From contig NZ_CP031013.1 of the NCBI RefSeq assembly GCF_003711205.1, positions 1,964,501 to 2,028,500 of the forward strand: a stretch of 64,000 nucleotides of DNA, written 5' to 3'. The position numbers and the translations under genes are program-made. This DNA comes from Polaromonas sp. SP1. Its GTDB lineage: Bacteria; Pseudomonadota; Gammaproteobacteria; Burkholderiales; Burkholderiaceae_C. This document shows positions 53,178-62,953 of the stretch, one piece after another. Position 1 is the stretch's first letter, and each line of letters starts with the position of its first letter. The notes under the pieces were generated by a model. The model was not told where the DNA came from. It saw nothing but the letters and a program-made list of their open reading frames with translations, and did not search any database.

Positions 53178-54224
53178 CTAGGATGGCGAGGCCGGCCGTC
53201 CCGCCGTGCGCTGCCACTGCAAAGGCGTCTGCCCGGTGTGGCGTTTGAAATGCGCCGCGAAATGGCTGGACGAGCCAAAGCCGCACGCCAGCGCGACGTC
53301 CACCATGCTGGCGGCCGCTGATGGCTTGCCCGGCTGCGTCCAGAGCATCCGTTTGGCCCGCGTCACCCGGCGCGAGAGGATGTACTGGTGCGGCGTAGCG
53401 CCCAGCCGCTCGCGGAATACCCGGCAGAAATGCGACAGGCTCATGCCCGCCATGGCCGCCAGTTCTTCCAGGGCCAGCGGCGTGTGCAACTGGGCGTCGA
53501 TGTGTTGTTGCACGGTGGCCAGCGTATCGGCCGCCGCGCTGCGGGCGCGGCTGTTTTGCCGCAGCAGAACGCGCGTGACAAGGGCGCAGGCCGTCTTCTC
53601 GGTGGCCTGCGCGCCGTCGGGGCAGCCCGCACGCAGGTCGGCCAGCAGGCCCTGCGCGGCGTTGCGAAGCAGCTCGTCGCCCGCCATCACCTGGTGCACC
53701 AGGCGGGCCTGGCCGGCCGCCAGGCCCAGGCCCATGGCGCAGTCGTCCAGCAACTCCCGCGAGATGCGGAAGGTGGCGAGCCTGGCGGGCGTATAGGCCC
53801 GGCCCGCCGGCTTGGGCAGGCCCGCGTAGTGGGCCACCGACAGGTCGGGCGGAATGATCATCAGGCTGTTGCGCCTGCACTCAAAGCTTTGCCGGTCCCG
53901 CCCGCCTGTCACGTCAATCGAATAGCTGGGGCCGATATTCAGGCTGATGCGCAGGTAGGGCTCGGCGGTGATGACATGCGCGGGCCCTGCCACCTGCACC
54001 AGCGCAAGCTGGACATGGCGGGACGGCGACGACACGACCTCTCGCGCAATCGTGGGCGCAGGCGGGCGGGGCGGGGCGGCGGCCGGTGCGCCCACGGCCC
54101 GGATAGCCGCCGCTGCGGCAGCCTGCACGGCTGCAAGGGACGGCGTCACGGTCGGGGCGGGCGCGGAAATCATCCACGCATGGTAGGGAGCGAAGACACC
54201 CGGCGGCTCGGGTGTTTCCCGCAT
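53178..54224 (-). CDS. AraC-family transcriptional regulator
   Basis: A regulator of 348 residues (331 if ATG 54173 is used). An Ala/Pro-rich N-terminal segment (to about 60) is followed by a cupin-like binding domain (YLRISLNIGPSYSIDVTG) and a C-terminal AraC DNA-binding domain (residues about 245-340) with LALEELAAMAGMSLSHFCRV and VALACGFGSSSHFAAHFKRH. It may control the binding-protein gene 135 bp downstream on the same strand; that is inference. Confidence 0.85.
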   Translation of the reverse strand: MRETPEPPGVFAPYHAWMISAPAPTVTPSLAAVQAAAAAAIRAVGAPAAAPPRPPAPTIAREVVSSPSRHVQLALVQVAGPAHVITAEPYLRISLNIGPSYSIDVTGGRDRQSFECRRNSLMIIPPDLSVAHYAGLPKPAGRAYTPARLATFRISRELLDDCAMGLGLAAGQARLVHQVMAGDELLRNAAQGLLADLRAGCPDGAQATEKTACALVTRVLLRQNSRARSAAADTLATVQQHIDAQLHTPLALEELAAMAGMSLSHFCRVFRERLGATPHQYILSRRVTRAKRMLWTQPGKPSAAASMVDVALACGFGSSSHFAAHFKRHTGQTPLQWQRTAGRPASPS

Positions 54225-54273
54225 CGCGTCACACTGGCGACGCGCCGGCCGGCCAGGCGCCCGGGAATAGCTT

Positions 54274-54330
54274 GCTATCTTTTCAGGAGCTAAAAGCCTA
54301 GGTAAGTATTGGGCTGGAGGGCTTTTTGAT
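54274..54330 (+). repeat. Hairpin repeat family B, copy 7
   Basis: GCTATCTTTTCAGGAGC, stem AAAAGCC / GGCTTTTT with an inner AGCCTA/TGGGCT pairing, ending TTTTTGAT. It could also act as a terminator on the + strand. Confidence 0.75.
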
Positions 54331-54353
54331 CAATAAACTGATCCGCGAACCGG

Positions 54354-54968
54354 TCAACGCACTTCAATCGTGACGCGCCGGTTGCGCGGCTCGTCGACTT
54401 CATCGGCGGTCGGCACCGCCAGCTCGCGTTCACCGCGCCCTGCGGCCTCGATGCGTGCGGGTGGAAACTGCCGGTCCGCCAACATCTGCCGCACCTGCTG
54501 CGCCCGCTGGGTTGACAGCGCGTCGTTGCTCGCGCCCGAACCCACGGTGTCGGTATGGCCGGTGATCACCATGTCGCCGCCGCTGCGGGCCAGCGCCGCG
54601 GCCAGCACTTCCTCCAGCGTTTGCTGCGACTCGGCCGTCAGCACCGTGCCGCCCGCGTCGAAGTACAGCGTGTAGCGCTGCGCCCTGGGCGGCGCCATCT
54701 CAAAGAGTGAGCCGTGCTCGGCTTTCACCTTGGCCGGGTCGGCCTGGTCCAGCGCCGGCGCGCGATCTGCGCCCAGCGCGGCCGTGGCGCGGTGGTAGGG
54801 CTGCGACAAGGTGGTCTCCGCACCCGCACCGGCCTTGGCGCGCACCACCACGGCAGACGGTGCGCCGCCTTCTTGCGGCAGCAGCACCACGCGGGTGCCG
54901 GGTGTGGAGCAGGCCGCCAGCAGCAAGGTCAGTGCGGCAACGATAAGGGGATAAGTGCGGCGGCTCAT
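54354..54968 (-). CDS. OmpA-family lipoprotein
   Basis: A 204-residue lipoprotein: signal with lipobox LLLAAC (Cys20), an unassigned middle and a C-terminal OmpA/MotB peptidoglycan-binding domain (about residues 95-203): YTLYFDAGGTVLTAESQQ, VITGHTDTVGSGASNDALS and EPRNRRVTIEVR. It probably tethers the outer membrane to the wall. The start overlaps the FecR-domain gene stop by 4 bases. Confidence 0.88.
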   Translation of the reverse strand: MSRRTYPLIVAALTLLLAACSTPGTRVVLLPQEGGAPSAVVVRAKAGAGAETTLSQPYHRATAALGADRAPALDQADPAKVKAEHGSLFEMAPPRAQRYTLYFDAGGTVLTAESQQTLEEVLAAALARSGGDMVITGHTDTVGSGASNDALSTQRAQQVRQMLADRQFPPARIEAAGRGERELAVPTADEVDEPRNRRVTIEVR

Positions 54969-55504
54969 GGCTGCTCATCCGCCTGCACGATGAAATCCGT
55001 TCCGCGCACGCCGACAAAAGCGAACTGCGTTTCGATGCGCACCGCTTCCGGGTGCGCCTTGCCGATCAGCCCGGTGATCATGCGCAGCGAGCCCTTGAGC
55101 AGCACGGCCAGCAGGTTGCCGTCGTGGGTGGTGGCATCAAAGCTGAAGGCCTTGAGCTCAAACTGCGAGGACGGCCCGACCACCAGCGTGCTGCCGTCGC
55201 GCAGCACGACGCTGGCGGCGGAGTCGGGCCCCGTCGTGATGCGCCCGCCCGGTAGCAGCAAATCACCGGCCTGGGCCGGCCGCGCGGCGGCGTTGGCCTC
55301 GGGGCCGAACAACTGCACATTTCCTTTGAGTGTTTTGACGAAGCCGGCGTGCCGCGGTGCTTCGGCCGGGGCTGCGGGTGCTGGCGCGGCGGCGGCAACT
55401 GCAGTTTCGGGTTGGGGCTGGGGTGCCGGCGCGGGAGCCTGCGCCTTGGCGGCGGCTGCGGCCAGTGCCAGCACGGCGGCAGCCATCGAGTGCGAAGAGA
55501 TCAT
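54965..55504 (-). CDS. Periplasmic FecR-domain protein
   Basis: A 179-residue protein: short signal peptide (SMAAAVLALAAAAAKAQA), an Ala/Pro-rich stretch and a FecR domain (about residues 55-175) with VKTLKGNVQLFG, LLPGGRITTGPDSAASVVLR and FAFVGVRGTDFIV. There is no sigma factor or TonB receptor nearby, so it is not a classical iron-signalling FecR; this FecR/OmpA pair is seen elsewhere as an envelope module of unknown role. Confidence 0.82.
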   Translation of the reverse strand: MISSHSMAAAVLALAAAAAKAQAPAPAPQPQPETAVAAAAPAPAAPAEAPRHAGFVKTLKGNVQLFGPEANAAARPAQAGDLLLPGGRITTGPDSAASVVLRDGSTLVVGPSSQFELKAFSFDATTHDGNLLAVLLKGSLRMITGLIGKAHPEAVRIETQFAFVGVRGTDFIVQADEQP

Positions 55505-55596
55505 GGTGTGTTCCAGAGTCCAGCGGGCATTGTCTCATCGGCTGCCTGATCTGATGCGCTGGCCGATGCGTCTTCTTCATGCCTCACAATGCCTGC

Positions 55597-56511
55597 ATGA
55601 ACATCCTGGACTGGCAATCCCTCACGCCGCAGCGGCTGCTGAAGATTTCCGTGGCGGTGGCTGTCGCCACCATCGCCCTCAAGACGGCCGCCTGGTACCT
55701 CACCGGTTCGGTGGGCCTGCTGTCCGACGCGATGGAGTCCTTCGTCAACCTGGCCAGTGCGCTTTTCGGCGTGGCGATGGTGACGATCGCGCAGCGCCCC
55801 GCCGATGAAGACCACCCTTACGGCCACCACAAGGCCGAGTATTTCTCTTCCGGGTTTGAAGGCGCGTTGATCGTCGTCGCGGCGGTAGCCATCATCTGGG
55901 CTGCCGCGCATCGAATGTTGAACCCGCAGCCGCTGGAGCAGCTTGGCTGGGGCCTGGTCTTGTCCATCGTCAGTTCGGGGCTCAATGGCGTGCTGGCCTG
56001 GGCGATGTTCCGTTCGGCCAAAGTCCACCGCTCGATTGCGCTGGAAGCCGACGCGCGCCACCTGATGACCGATGTCTGGACTTCGGCGGGCGTGGTGGTT
56101 GGCATCGGCCTGGTCATCATGACGGGCTGGCTGTGGCTGGATGCCGTCGTGGCCATCGGGGTGGCGCTCAATATCCTGTGGGAGGGCGGCCAACTGGTGT
56201 GGCGCTCCTCGCAGGGCCTGATGGACGAAGCGGTGGAGCCCGAGGTGATGGCCGAGATCCAGAAAACGCTGGACGGCTTTGCCCATCACACCATCCGCTT
56301 TGACCACCTCAGCACGCGCCGCGCCGGCCAGCGGCGCTTTGTCGACCTGCACATGCACATGCCGGCCAGCTGGTCGCTGGGGCGCGCCGCGGCGGTGCGG
56401 GGCAGCGTCGAGCAGGCCCTGATGAGCGCGGTGCCCGGCCTGCGCGCCACCATCCAGTTGCTGCCCAGCGACGTGGAAGCCCACTTTGACGATGAGGCTG
56501 ACCTGATTTGA
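55597..56511 (+). CDS. Cation diffusion facilitator transporter
   Basis: A 304-residue CDF exporter with six spans and a C-terminal cytoplasmic domain. HPYGHHKAEYFSSGFEG is the family loop. The TM5 site is His155-x3-Asp159 (ARHLMTDVW), but at the TM2 site the usual Asp-x3-Asp is replaced by Glu47-x3-Asn51 (DAMESFVN), which may change metal choice. ATG 55597 is used; an ATG 18 bases earlier also exists. Divergent from the FecR/OmpA pair. Confidence 0.87.
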   Translation: MNILDWQSLTPQRLLKISVAVAVATIALKTAAWYLTGSVGLLSDAMESFVNLASALFGVAMVTIAQRPADEDHPYGHHKAEYFSSGFEGALIVVAAVAIIWAAAHRMLNPQPLEQLGWGLVLSIVSSGLNGVLAWAMFRSAKVHRSIALEADARHLMTDVWTSAGVVVGIGLVIMTGWLWLDAVVAIGVALNILWEGGQLVWRSSQGLMDEAVEPEVMAEIQKTLDGFAHHTIRFDHLSTRRAGQRRFVDLHMHMPASWSLGRAAAVRGSVEQALMSAVPGLRATIQLLPSDVEAHFDDEADLI

Positions 56512-56600
56512 GGGTGCACCGCCGTTGATGCCGCCGATAATTCCCTGCCCTTACCCGCCCTTACCTCGCCCTTACCCCGCCTTTTTATCCAGGAGCTCTG

Positions 56601-57353
56601 ATGAAACGAATCCCTTTTCTGGCCCAGGTCCTTGCCTGCGCACTGGCCGGCGCTGCGGCCCAGGCGGCAGAGCTCCAGGTGCTCAGCGCCGGCGCCATCG
56701 AGCCGGGGCTCAAGGCCGCCGTCGCCGCGTTTGAAAAGCAGACCCCGCACACCGTCAAGATCACCTTCAACACCGCGCCCGAGCTGAAAAAGCGCATGGA
56801 CGGCAACCCGGCGTTTGATGTGGTGATCGCGCCGCCCGCCGTCATCAGTGAATTTGCCGCGGCCAGCAAGCTGGCCGAAACCCGCGCCAACGTCGGCCGC
56901 GTCGGCATGGGCGTGGCGGTGCGTGACGGCGCACCGGCGCCCGACATTGCCAACGCCGACGCGCTCAAGCGCTCGGTGCTGGCGGCGGACTCGCTGGTCT
57001 TTAACCGCGCCTCCACCGGGCTCTACCTGGAAGGCCTGCTCAAGAAGATGGACGTCTACACGCAGGTCGAAGGCAAGACCACGCGCTACCCCGACGGCGC
57101 CGCGGTGATGGAGCACGTCATCAAAGGCAAGGGCCACGAGATCGGCTTCGGCGCCATCACTGAAATTTTGCTGTACCAGGGCAAGGGCCTGAAGTTTGTC
57201 GGCCCCGTGCCGGCCGAGGTGCAGAACTACACCTCTTACACCGCCGCACCGCTGGCCTCCGGCAAGCAGCAGGACGTGGCCCAGCAGTTTGTGAGCTTCC
57301 TCTCGGGCCCGGTGGGCAAGCCGCTGTTTGTGGCGGCCGGCGTGACCGACTGA
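56601..57353 (+). CDS. ModA-like periplasmic substrate-binding protein
   Basis: A 250-residue protein with a signal peptide ([20 protein letters not shown]) and a type II binding fold: [63 protein letters not shown]. It resembles ModA and related oxyanion or organic-acid receptors, with no transporter genes beside it. ATG 56601 follows AGGAGCTCTG. Its stop overlaps the dtd start by one base. Confidence 0.85.
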   Translation: MKRIPFLAQVLACALAGAAAQAAELQVLSAGAIEPGLKAAVAAFEKQTPHTVKITFNTAPELKKRMDGNPAFDVVIAPPAVISEFAAASKLAETRANVGRVGMGVAVRDGAPAPDIANADALKRSVLAADSLVFNRASTGLYLEGLLKKMDVYTQVEGKTTRYPDGAAVMEHVIKGKGHEIGFGAITEILLYQGKGLKFVGPVPAEVQNYTSYTAAPLASGKQQDVAQQFVSFLSGPVGKPLFVAAGVTD

Positions 57354-57802
57354 TGAAGGCGGTGCTGCAGCGCGTGGCCGAGGCCCGCGTGGTGATTGCC
57401 GGCGAGACCGTCGGCGAGATCGGCGGCGGGCTGCTGGTGCTGGTGTGTGCCGAGCGCGGCGATGCCGAGGCGCAGGCCGACAAGTTGCTGGCCAAGATAT
57501 TGAAGCTGCGGATTTTTTCCGACGATGCGGGCAAGATGAACTTGAGCGTGCAGGACGTGAAGGGCGGCCTGCTCATCGTCAGCCAGTTCACCCTGGCCGC
57601 CGACGCCTCCGGCGGCAACCGGCCCAGCTTCACCGGCGCAGCCGCGCCTGATGAAGGGCGCCGGCTCTACGACTACTTTGTGGTCCAGGCGCGGGCGCTG
57701 CATCCTGAAGTGCAAACAGGCCAGTTTGCCGCCGACATGAAGGTGCACCTGGTCAATGACGGGCCGGTGACGATTCCGCTGCAGATCGCAGCGGGCGTTT
57801 GA
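57353..57802 (+). CDS. dtd: D-aminoacyl-tRNA deacylase
   Basis: A 149-residue Dtd that removes D-amino acids from tRNA. Signatures: [15 protein letters not shown], the [17 protein letters not shown] motif and the NDGPVTIPL loop. It is coupled to the ModA-like gene through a TGATG overlap. Confidence 0.96.
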   Translation: MKAVLQRVAEARVVIAGETVGEIGGGLLVLVCAERGDAEAQADKLLAKILKLRIFSDDAGKMNLSVQDVKGGLLIVSQFTLAADASGGNRPSFTGAAAPDEGRRLYDYFVVQARALHPEVQTGQFAADMKVHLVNDGPVTIPLQIAAGV

Positions 57803-57825
57803 AACGCTTGCCCTGGCGGCTATTT

Positions 57826-57881
57826 GCTATCAAATAAATAGCTATGGGCCAAGGTGGTGATTGGGCTGGAGGCCTTTTTTG
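57826..57881 (+). repeat. Hairpin repeat family B, copy 8
   Basis: GCTATCAAATAAATAGC hairpin, then CCAA/TTGG inner stem, GGGCTGGAGGCC and TTTTTT. It lies between convergent dtd and ybeY and may terminate dtd. Confidence 0.85.
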
Positions 57882-57889
57882 CTTAAATT

Positions 57890-58345
57890 TCAGCGATAGG
57901 GGTTCTTGAAACCCAAGCCCGCCAGGATGCGGATTTCCTCCGCCTCCATGGCCTCGGCGTCTTCTTCGCCGGTTTCGTGGTCCCAGCCCTGCGCATGCAG
58001 CGTGCCGTGCACCAGCAAATGCGCATAGTGGGCCTGCAGCGTTTTTTTGTTTTCTTTTGCCTCTTGGGCCACCACCGGGGCGCACAGCACCAGGTCGGCG
58101 GTCACCACGGGCTCTTGCGTGTAATCGAAGGTCAGCACATTGGTGGCGTAGTCGCGCTGGCGGTAGTCGCGGTTCAGCGCCTGGCCTTCTTCGGCGTCGA
58201 CGATGCGCACGGTGATCTCGCCGTCGACCTCAAGCGCATGGCGGATCCAGCGGGCCACGCTGTGGCGCGGCAGGGCGGCGCGGTGGCGGGCGGCGTCTTT
58301 CAGCTCACCAAACTGCAGCGACAGGCTGAGCTGCTTAAGAGCCAT
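57890..58345 (-). CDS. ybeY: Endoribonuclease YbeY
   Basis: A 151-residue metal-dependent RNase for 16S rRNA maturation, with the zinc motif [11 protein letters not shown] (His-x3-His-x5-His) and [15 protein letters not shown] 58345 gives the usual length and overlaps phoH by 11 bases; earlier in-frame starts up to 58450 would overlap phoH heavily. Confidence 0.93.
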   Translation of the reverse strand: MALKQLSLSLQFGELKDAARHRAALPRHSVARWIRHALEVDGEITVRIVDAEEGQALNRDYRQRDYATNVLTFDYTQEPVVTADLVLCAPVVAQEAKENKKTLQAHYAHLLVHGTLHAQGWDHETGEEDAEAMEAEEIRILAGLGFKNPYR

Positions 58346-59351
58346 TGCGGCTCCGGGCGCTGGCGCGGCGGGCCGGGGCGGCAACGGGTTCAGCGTCGGC
58401 TTCGCCGGCGGGCCCTGCGGCACCTGGTGATTTGTCATACGCATCCACAATGCGGGCGACCAGCGGGTGGCGCACCACGTCGGCGCTCGTCAGGCGGGTG
58501 ATCGCAATGCCTTTGACGCGCTTGAGCACGCGCTCGGCGTCTACCAGGCCGCTCAGTTGCGTGCGCGGCAAATCGACCTGGCTCACGTCGCCCGTCACCA
58601 CGGCCTTGCTGCCAAAGCCGATGCGCGTCAAAAACATCTTCATCTGTTCGGGCGTGGTGTTCTGCGCTTCGTCGAGGATCACGAAGGCATGGTTCAGCGT
58701 GCGGCCGCGCATGAAGGCGAGCGGCGCGATTTCGATCTGCTGGCGCTCAAAGGCCTTTTGCACGCGCTCAAAACCCATCAATTCGTGCAGCGCGTCATAC
58801 AGCGGGCGCAGGTAAGGGTCCACCTTCTGGCTCAAATCGCCCGGCAAAAAGCCCAGGCGTTCGCCGGCCTCGACGGCAGGACGGGTCAGCACAATGCGTT
58901 GCACCGTGCTGCGCTCCAGTGCATCCACCGCGCAGGCCACGGCCAGGTAGGTCTTGCCGGTGCCGGCAGGGCCTATACCGAAGGTGATGTCGTGCGTGGC
59001 GATGTTTTCCAGGTAGGTGCCCTGGTTGGTGGTGCGGGCGCGCAGGTCGGCGCGCCGGGTGGAGAGCGCCATGCCGCCGTCGGCTGCGGTGCTCAGCGCC
59101 GTATCCCCTGCGAGCATCAGCTGCACGGTTTCAGGCTCGATGGGGCGCTGGGCGATTTCGTACAGGGCCTGCAGCACCTCCAGCGCCTGGTTCGCCTTCA
59201 CCTTGGTGCCGTCGATCTTGAACTGCTCGAAGCGGTGCGCAATCGTGACATCCAGCGCCACCTCGATGGTGCGGATATGGCTGTCCATGGGGCCGCACAG
59301 GTGGCCCATGCGGGTGTTGTTGGGCGGCGTGAAGGTGTGGCGAAGAATCAA
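58335..59351 (-). CDS. ybeZ: PhoH-family ATPase (YbeZ)
   Basis: A 338-residue P-loop protein: [17 protein letters not shown] (Walker A), [39 protein letters not shown] (Walker B) and [13 protein letters not shown]. It works with YbeY in rRNA processing. The start is TTG at 59351, which keeps the family N-terminus [13 protein letters not shown] basic, Ala-rich tail ends the protein. Confidence 0.93.
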   Translation of the reverse strand: MILRHTFTPPNNTRMGHLCGPMDSHIRTIEVALDVTIAHRFEQFKIDGTKVKANQALEVLQALYEIAQRPIEPETVQLMLAGDTALSTAADGGMALSTRRADLRARTTNQGTYLENIATHDITFGIGPAGTGKTYLAVACAVDALERSTVQRIVLTRPAVEAGERLGFLPGDLSQKVDPYLRPLYDALHELMGFERVQKAFERQQIEIAPLAFMRGRTLNHAFVILDEAQNTTPEQMKMFLTRIGFGSKAVVTGDVSQVDLPRTQLSGLVDAERVLKRVKGIAITRLTSADVVRHPLVARIVDAYDKSPGAAGPAGEADAEPVAAPARRASARSRNGS

Positions 59352-59446
59352 GGCGGTGGGTTTCCTGGAAAAGAGGGCCGATGAAGGGCGAAAAACGCAA
59401 TTGTCCGCCCAAACGTGCGCCTGCGCCCGACTGATAAGATTTGCCC

Positions 59447-60019
59447 ATGATTGGAAGACTCTCTGGCCAGCTGGCCGAAAAAAATCCCCCGGAAATCCTG
59501 GTGGACTGCAACGGCGTCGGCTATGAAGTGCTGGTGCCCATGAGCACCTTCTACAACCTGCCCGCCCTGGGCGAAAAAGTCAGCCTGCTGACGCATTTTG
59601 TGGTGCGCGAAGACGCACAAATCCTCTACGGCTTCGGCAGCGGCACCGAGCGCGCCGCCTTCCGCCAGCTCATCAAGATTTCCGGCGTCGGCCCGCGCAC
59701 CGCACTCAGCGTGCTCAGCGGCATGAGCGTCGAAGAGCTCTCGCAAGCCGTCACCCAGCAGGAAGCCGGCCGCATCATCAAGGTGCCCGGCATCGGCAAG
59801 AAGACCGCCGAGCGCCTGCTGCTTGAATTGAAAGGCAAGCTCGGCGCCGACATCGGCATCCAGGTCAGCGTCGCCAACGACGCGCAGTCCGACATCCTGC
59901 AGGCCCTGGTGGCGCTGGGCTACAGCGACCGCGATGCGGCGCTGGCGCTGAAAGCGCTGCCGAAGGATATTGGTGTGAGTGACGGTATCAAGCTGGCGCT
60001 GAAGGCGCTGGCGAAATAG
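59447..60019 (+). CDS. ruvA: Holliday junction branch migration protein RuvA
   Basis: A 190-residue Ruv[34 protein letters not shown], the two helix-hairpin-helix motifs ([15 protein letters not shown] and [16 protein letters not shown]) and the C-terminal domain III. It binds Holliday junctions and recruits RuvB, encoded 15 bp downstream. ruvC is not in the window. Confidence 0.97.
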   Translation: MIGRLSGQLAEKNPPEILVDCNGVGYEVLVPMSTFYNLPALGEKVSLLTHFVVREDAQILYGFGSGTERAAFRQLIKISGVGPRTALSVLSGMSVEELSQAVTQQEAGRIIKVPGIGKKTAERLLLELKGKLGADIGIQVSVANDAQSDILQALVALGYSDRDAALALKALPKDIGVSDGIKLALKALAK

Positions 60020-60034
60020 CCGCGGTAACCCAGC

Positions 60035-61108
<1,074 letters not shown>

Positions 61109-61151
61109 ACCGTTAACCCGCCCGTCAACGAGGCAGGGATAGGAGGGGATC

Positions 61152-62873
61152 GTGGATTTTCCGGATACCGTTCCGTCGGCCGAAATGGCTGGCGACGCCG
61201 ATGCGCGTGAGTCTGTGCGTGACTATGTGCGTGAGTTTCCGCCATCGTGGCGCAGCACGACGGGGACCCTCACGATCCTCTTTTCATTCCTGGCCGCCAT
61301 TCCGGCCTTGATGCTCCTGTTTGTCCCGTTTTCCGGTTTTCCCGGGTGGCGGGTGGTCAGCCTCGGCGGCTTGCTGTGGTTTGTCTGGCTCCTTGGGCGC
61401 CAGCTTGTCGGTGGCCGCCCTGCCTTGCGGGTGGGCCCCGAGGGCATCAGCGCCGCCACCCTGAAAAACAGGACCATCGCGTGGACTGAGGTCTCCGACA
61501 TCGAGTCGCAGACCGTGCAGGGCAATACATCGATCAACGTATCGCTTGCGCCGCACGTGAAAGACAAGTGGTGGTGGGGCAGCCGTAAAAAGCGGCTTGG
61601 CATTTCATTGAGCAGCATACGGACCAAGGACCATGCCGAGGCGATCGTGGCCGCGACGCAGGCTTTTGCCGCTTACGGCGGACGGGGTTTTATGCAGGCC
61701 ATGGAGCAGCGGACCGCTGAACTCAAGGCAGTGGAAAATTTCGATGCCCGCCTCAAGCAACTCACACCTGTGACGTGGGCGCTTTATCTGGTGGTGTGCG
61801 TGAATGTCGCCGTCTGGCTGGCCAATCTCGGCGCCGGAATCAGCGCGTTCAAACCCTTGCCCTCGGAGCTTCTGGCCTGGGGCGCCAATTCGGCGGCCTC
61901 GGTGGTCGAAGACCGCCAGTACTGGCGGCTGCTGACGGCCACTTTTTTGCATGGCGGGTTTCTGCACCTTGCACTGAACATGCTGGGCTTGTGGGAGGCC
62001 GGCAGGCAGCTCAACCGGCTCCACGGCAACTTACAGTTCCTGCTGATCTACCTGGCCAGCGCGCTCACCGGCAGCGCGCTCAGCCTGCATTACTCCGCCC
62101 AGCAATCGGTGTCGGTGGGCGCTTCCGGCGCGGTGTTCGGGGTTCTGGGGGCTTTGCTGGTTGCCATGTACCAGCATCGTGGGCAGATACCCGGCATCAC
62201 CAGCAAGAATGTGATGACCAGCCAGGGTGTGTTTCTGGCCTACGCCCTTGTCCAGGGTTTCAGCAAGCAGGGCATCGACAACGCCGCCCACGTAGGCGGC
62301 CTCATCGCCGGGTGTGTGCTGGCCTGGATGTTGACGGAAAAGATCGCTGTTGTGGCCACGCCCGCGCGACGTCTTTCAACGGCGGCCATTGGAGCGCTGT
62401 TGTCTGGGGTGGCGGTGGCCGCGCTGGTGGTGACGACACCCGCGCCCGCCGTGCATCACCGGCAGTTGTTTGAGTTTCAGGCCGGATTGACGCGGATCTT
62501 GCCCCTGATGAAGGCGACGGAAAAGGCTTTTCAGGCTGACGTGAAAGCCCTGCGGGAAGGCAAGATGACCGAGGAGCAGTTTGCGCAGGCGCTGCAAACA
62601 CAGCACCTGCCCGGCTACCAGGCCGTGCAGCGTGCTTTGGCCCCGCTGGACGTTCCCGCGAACGACAAAGTCGGCGCCGGCATGCGCGATGTCAAGCGTG
62701 CGAACAGCCTCGTGGTGGAGGTCATGCAGATCCAGCTGGCGAACGCACGTGCTGTGCCGGGCGATGCGGCTGCCGCCGCAGGCCAGGCCCGCATAGACGT
62801 CATCAACACGGAGCTCCGCGCCATTAACGCGCGGATTTCCGAGCGCGTCAACGCCGCCAAGCCCAAGCCTTGA
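61152..62873 (+). CDS. Rhomboid intramembrane serine protease with extra N- and C-terminal regions
   Basis: A 573-residue protein starting at GTG 61152 behind AGGAGGGG. Two N-terminal spans (about residues 37-55 and 58-75) and a soluble PH-like stretch (to about 190) precede the rhomboid core (about 200-400): FLHGGFLHLALNMLGLW, the catalytic Ser325 in GASGAVFG and His380 in NAAHVGGL. A last span (about 410-430) is followed by about 140 helical residues with AFQADVKALREGKMTEEQFA. Rhomboids cleave membrane proteins; the extra domains may select substrates. Confidence 0.88.
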   Translation: MDFPDTVPSAEMAGDADARESVRDYVREFPPSWRSTTGTLTILFSFLAAIPALMLLFVPFSGFPGWRVVSLGGLLWFVWLLGRQLVGGRPALRVGPEGISAATLKNRTIAWTEVSDIESQTVQGNTSINVSLAPHVKDKWWWGSRKKRLGISLSSIRTKDHAEAIVAATQAFAAYGGRGFMQAMEQRTAELKAVENFDARLKQLTPVTWALYLVVCVNVAVWLANLGAGISAFKPLPSELLAWGANSAASVVEDRQYWRLLTATFLHGGFLHLALNMLGLWEAGRQLNRLHGNLQFLLIYLASALTGSALSLHYSAQQSVSVGASGAVFGVLGALLVAMYQHRGQIPGITSKNVMTSQGVFLAYALVQGFSKQGIDNAAHVGGLIAGCVLAWMLTEKIAVVATPARRLSTAAIGALLSGVAVAALVVTTPAPAVHHRQLFEFQAGLTRILPLMKATEKAFQADVKALREGKMTEEQFAQALQTQHLPGYQAVQRALAPLDVPANDKVGAGMRDVKRANSLVVEVMQIQLANARAVPGDAAAAAGQARIDVINTELRAINARISERVNAAKPKP

Positions 62874-62953
62874 CCCCTGGTGGATAGCCGCAAGATCGCT
62901 TACTCCTGAGCCTGCGTTGATGCACGCTGTGCATTGGCAGGCGCTCTGGCCCG

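Noticed and set aside
54714..55808. 364-codon + strand frame across the OmpA/FecR genes
   Set aside because: Ala/Gly-rich shadow running into the cation transporter region in a different frame; opposite-strand genes have lipobox, OmpA and FecR motifs.
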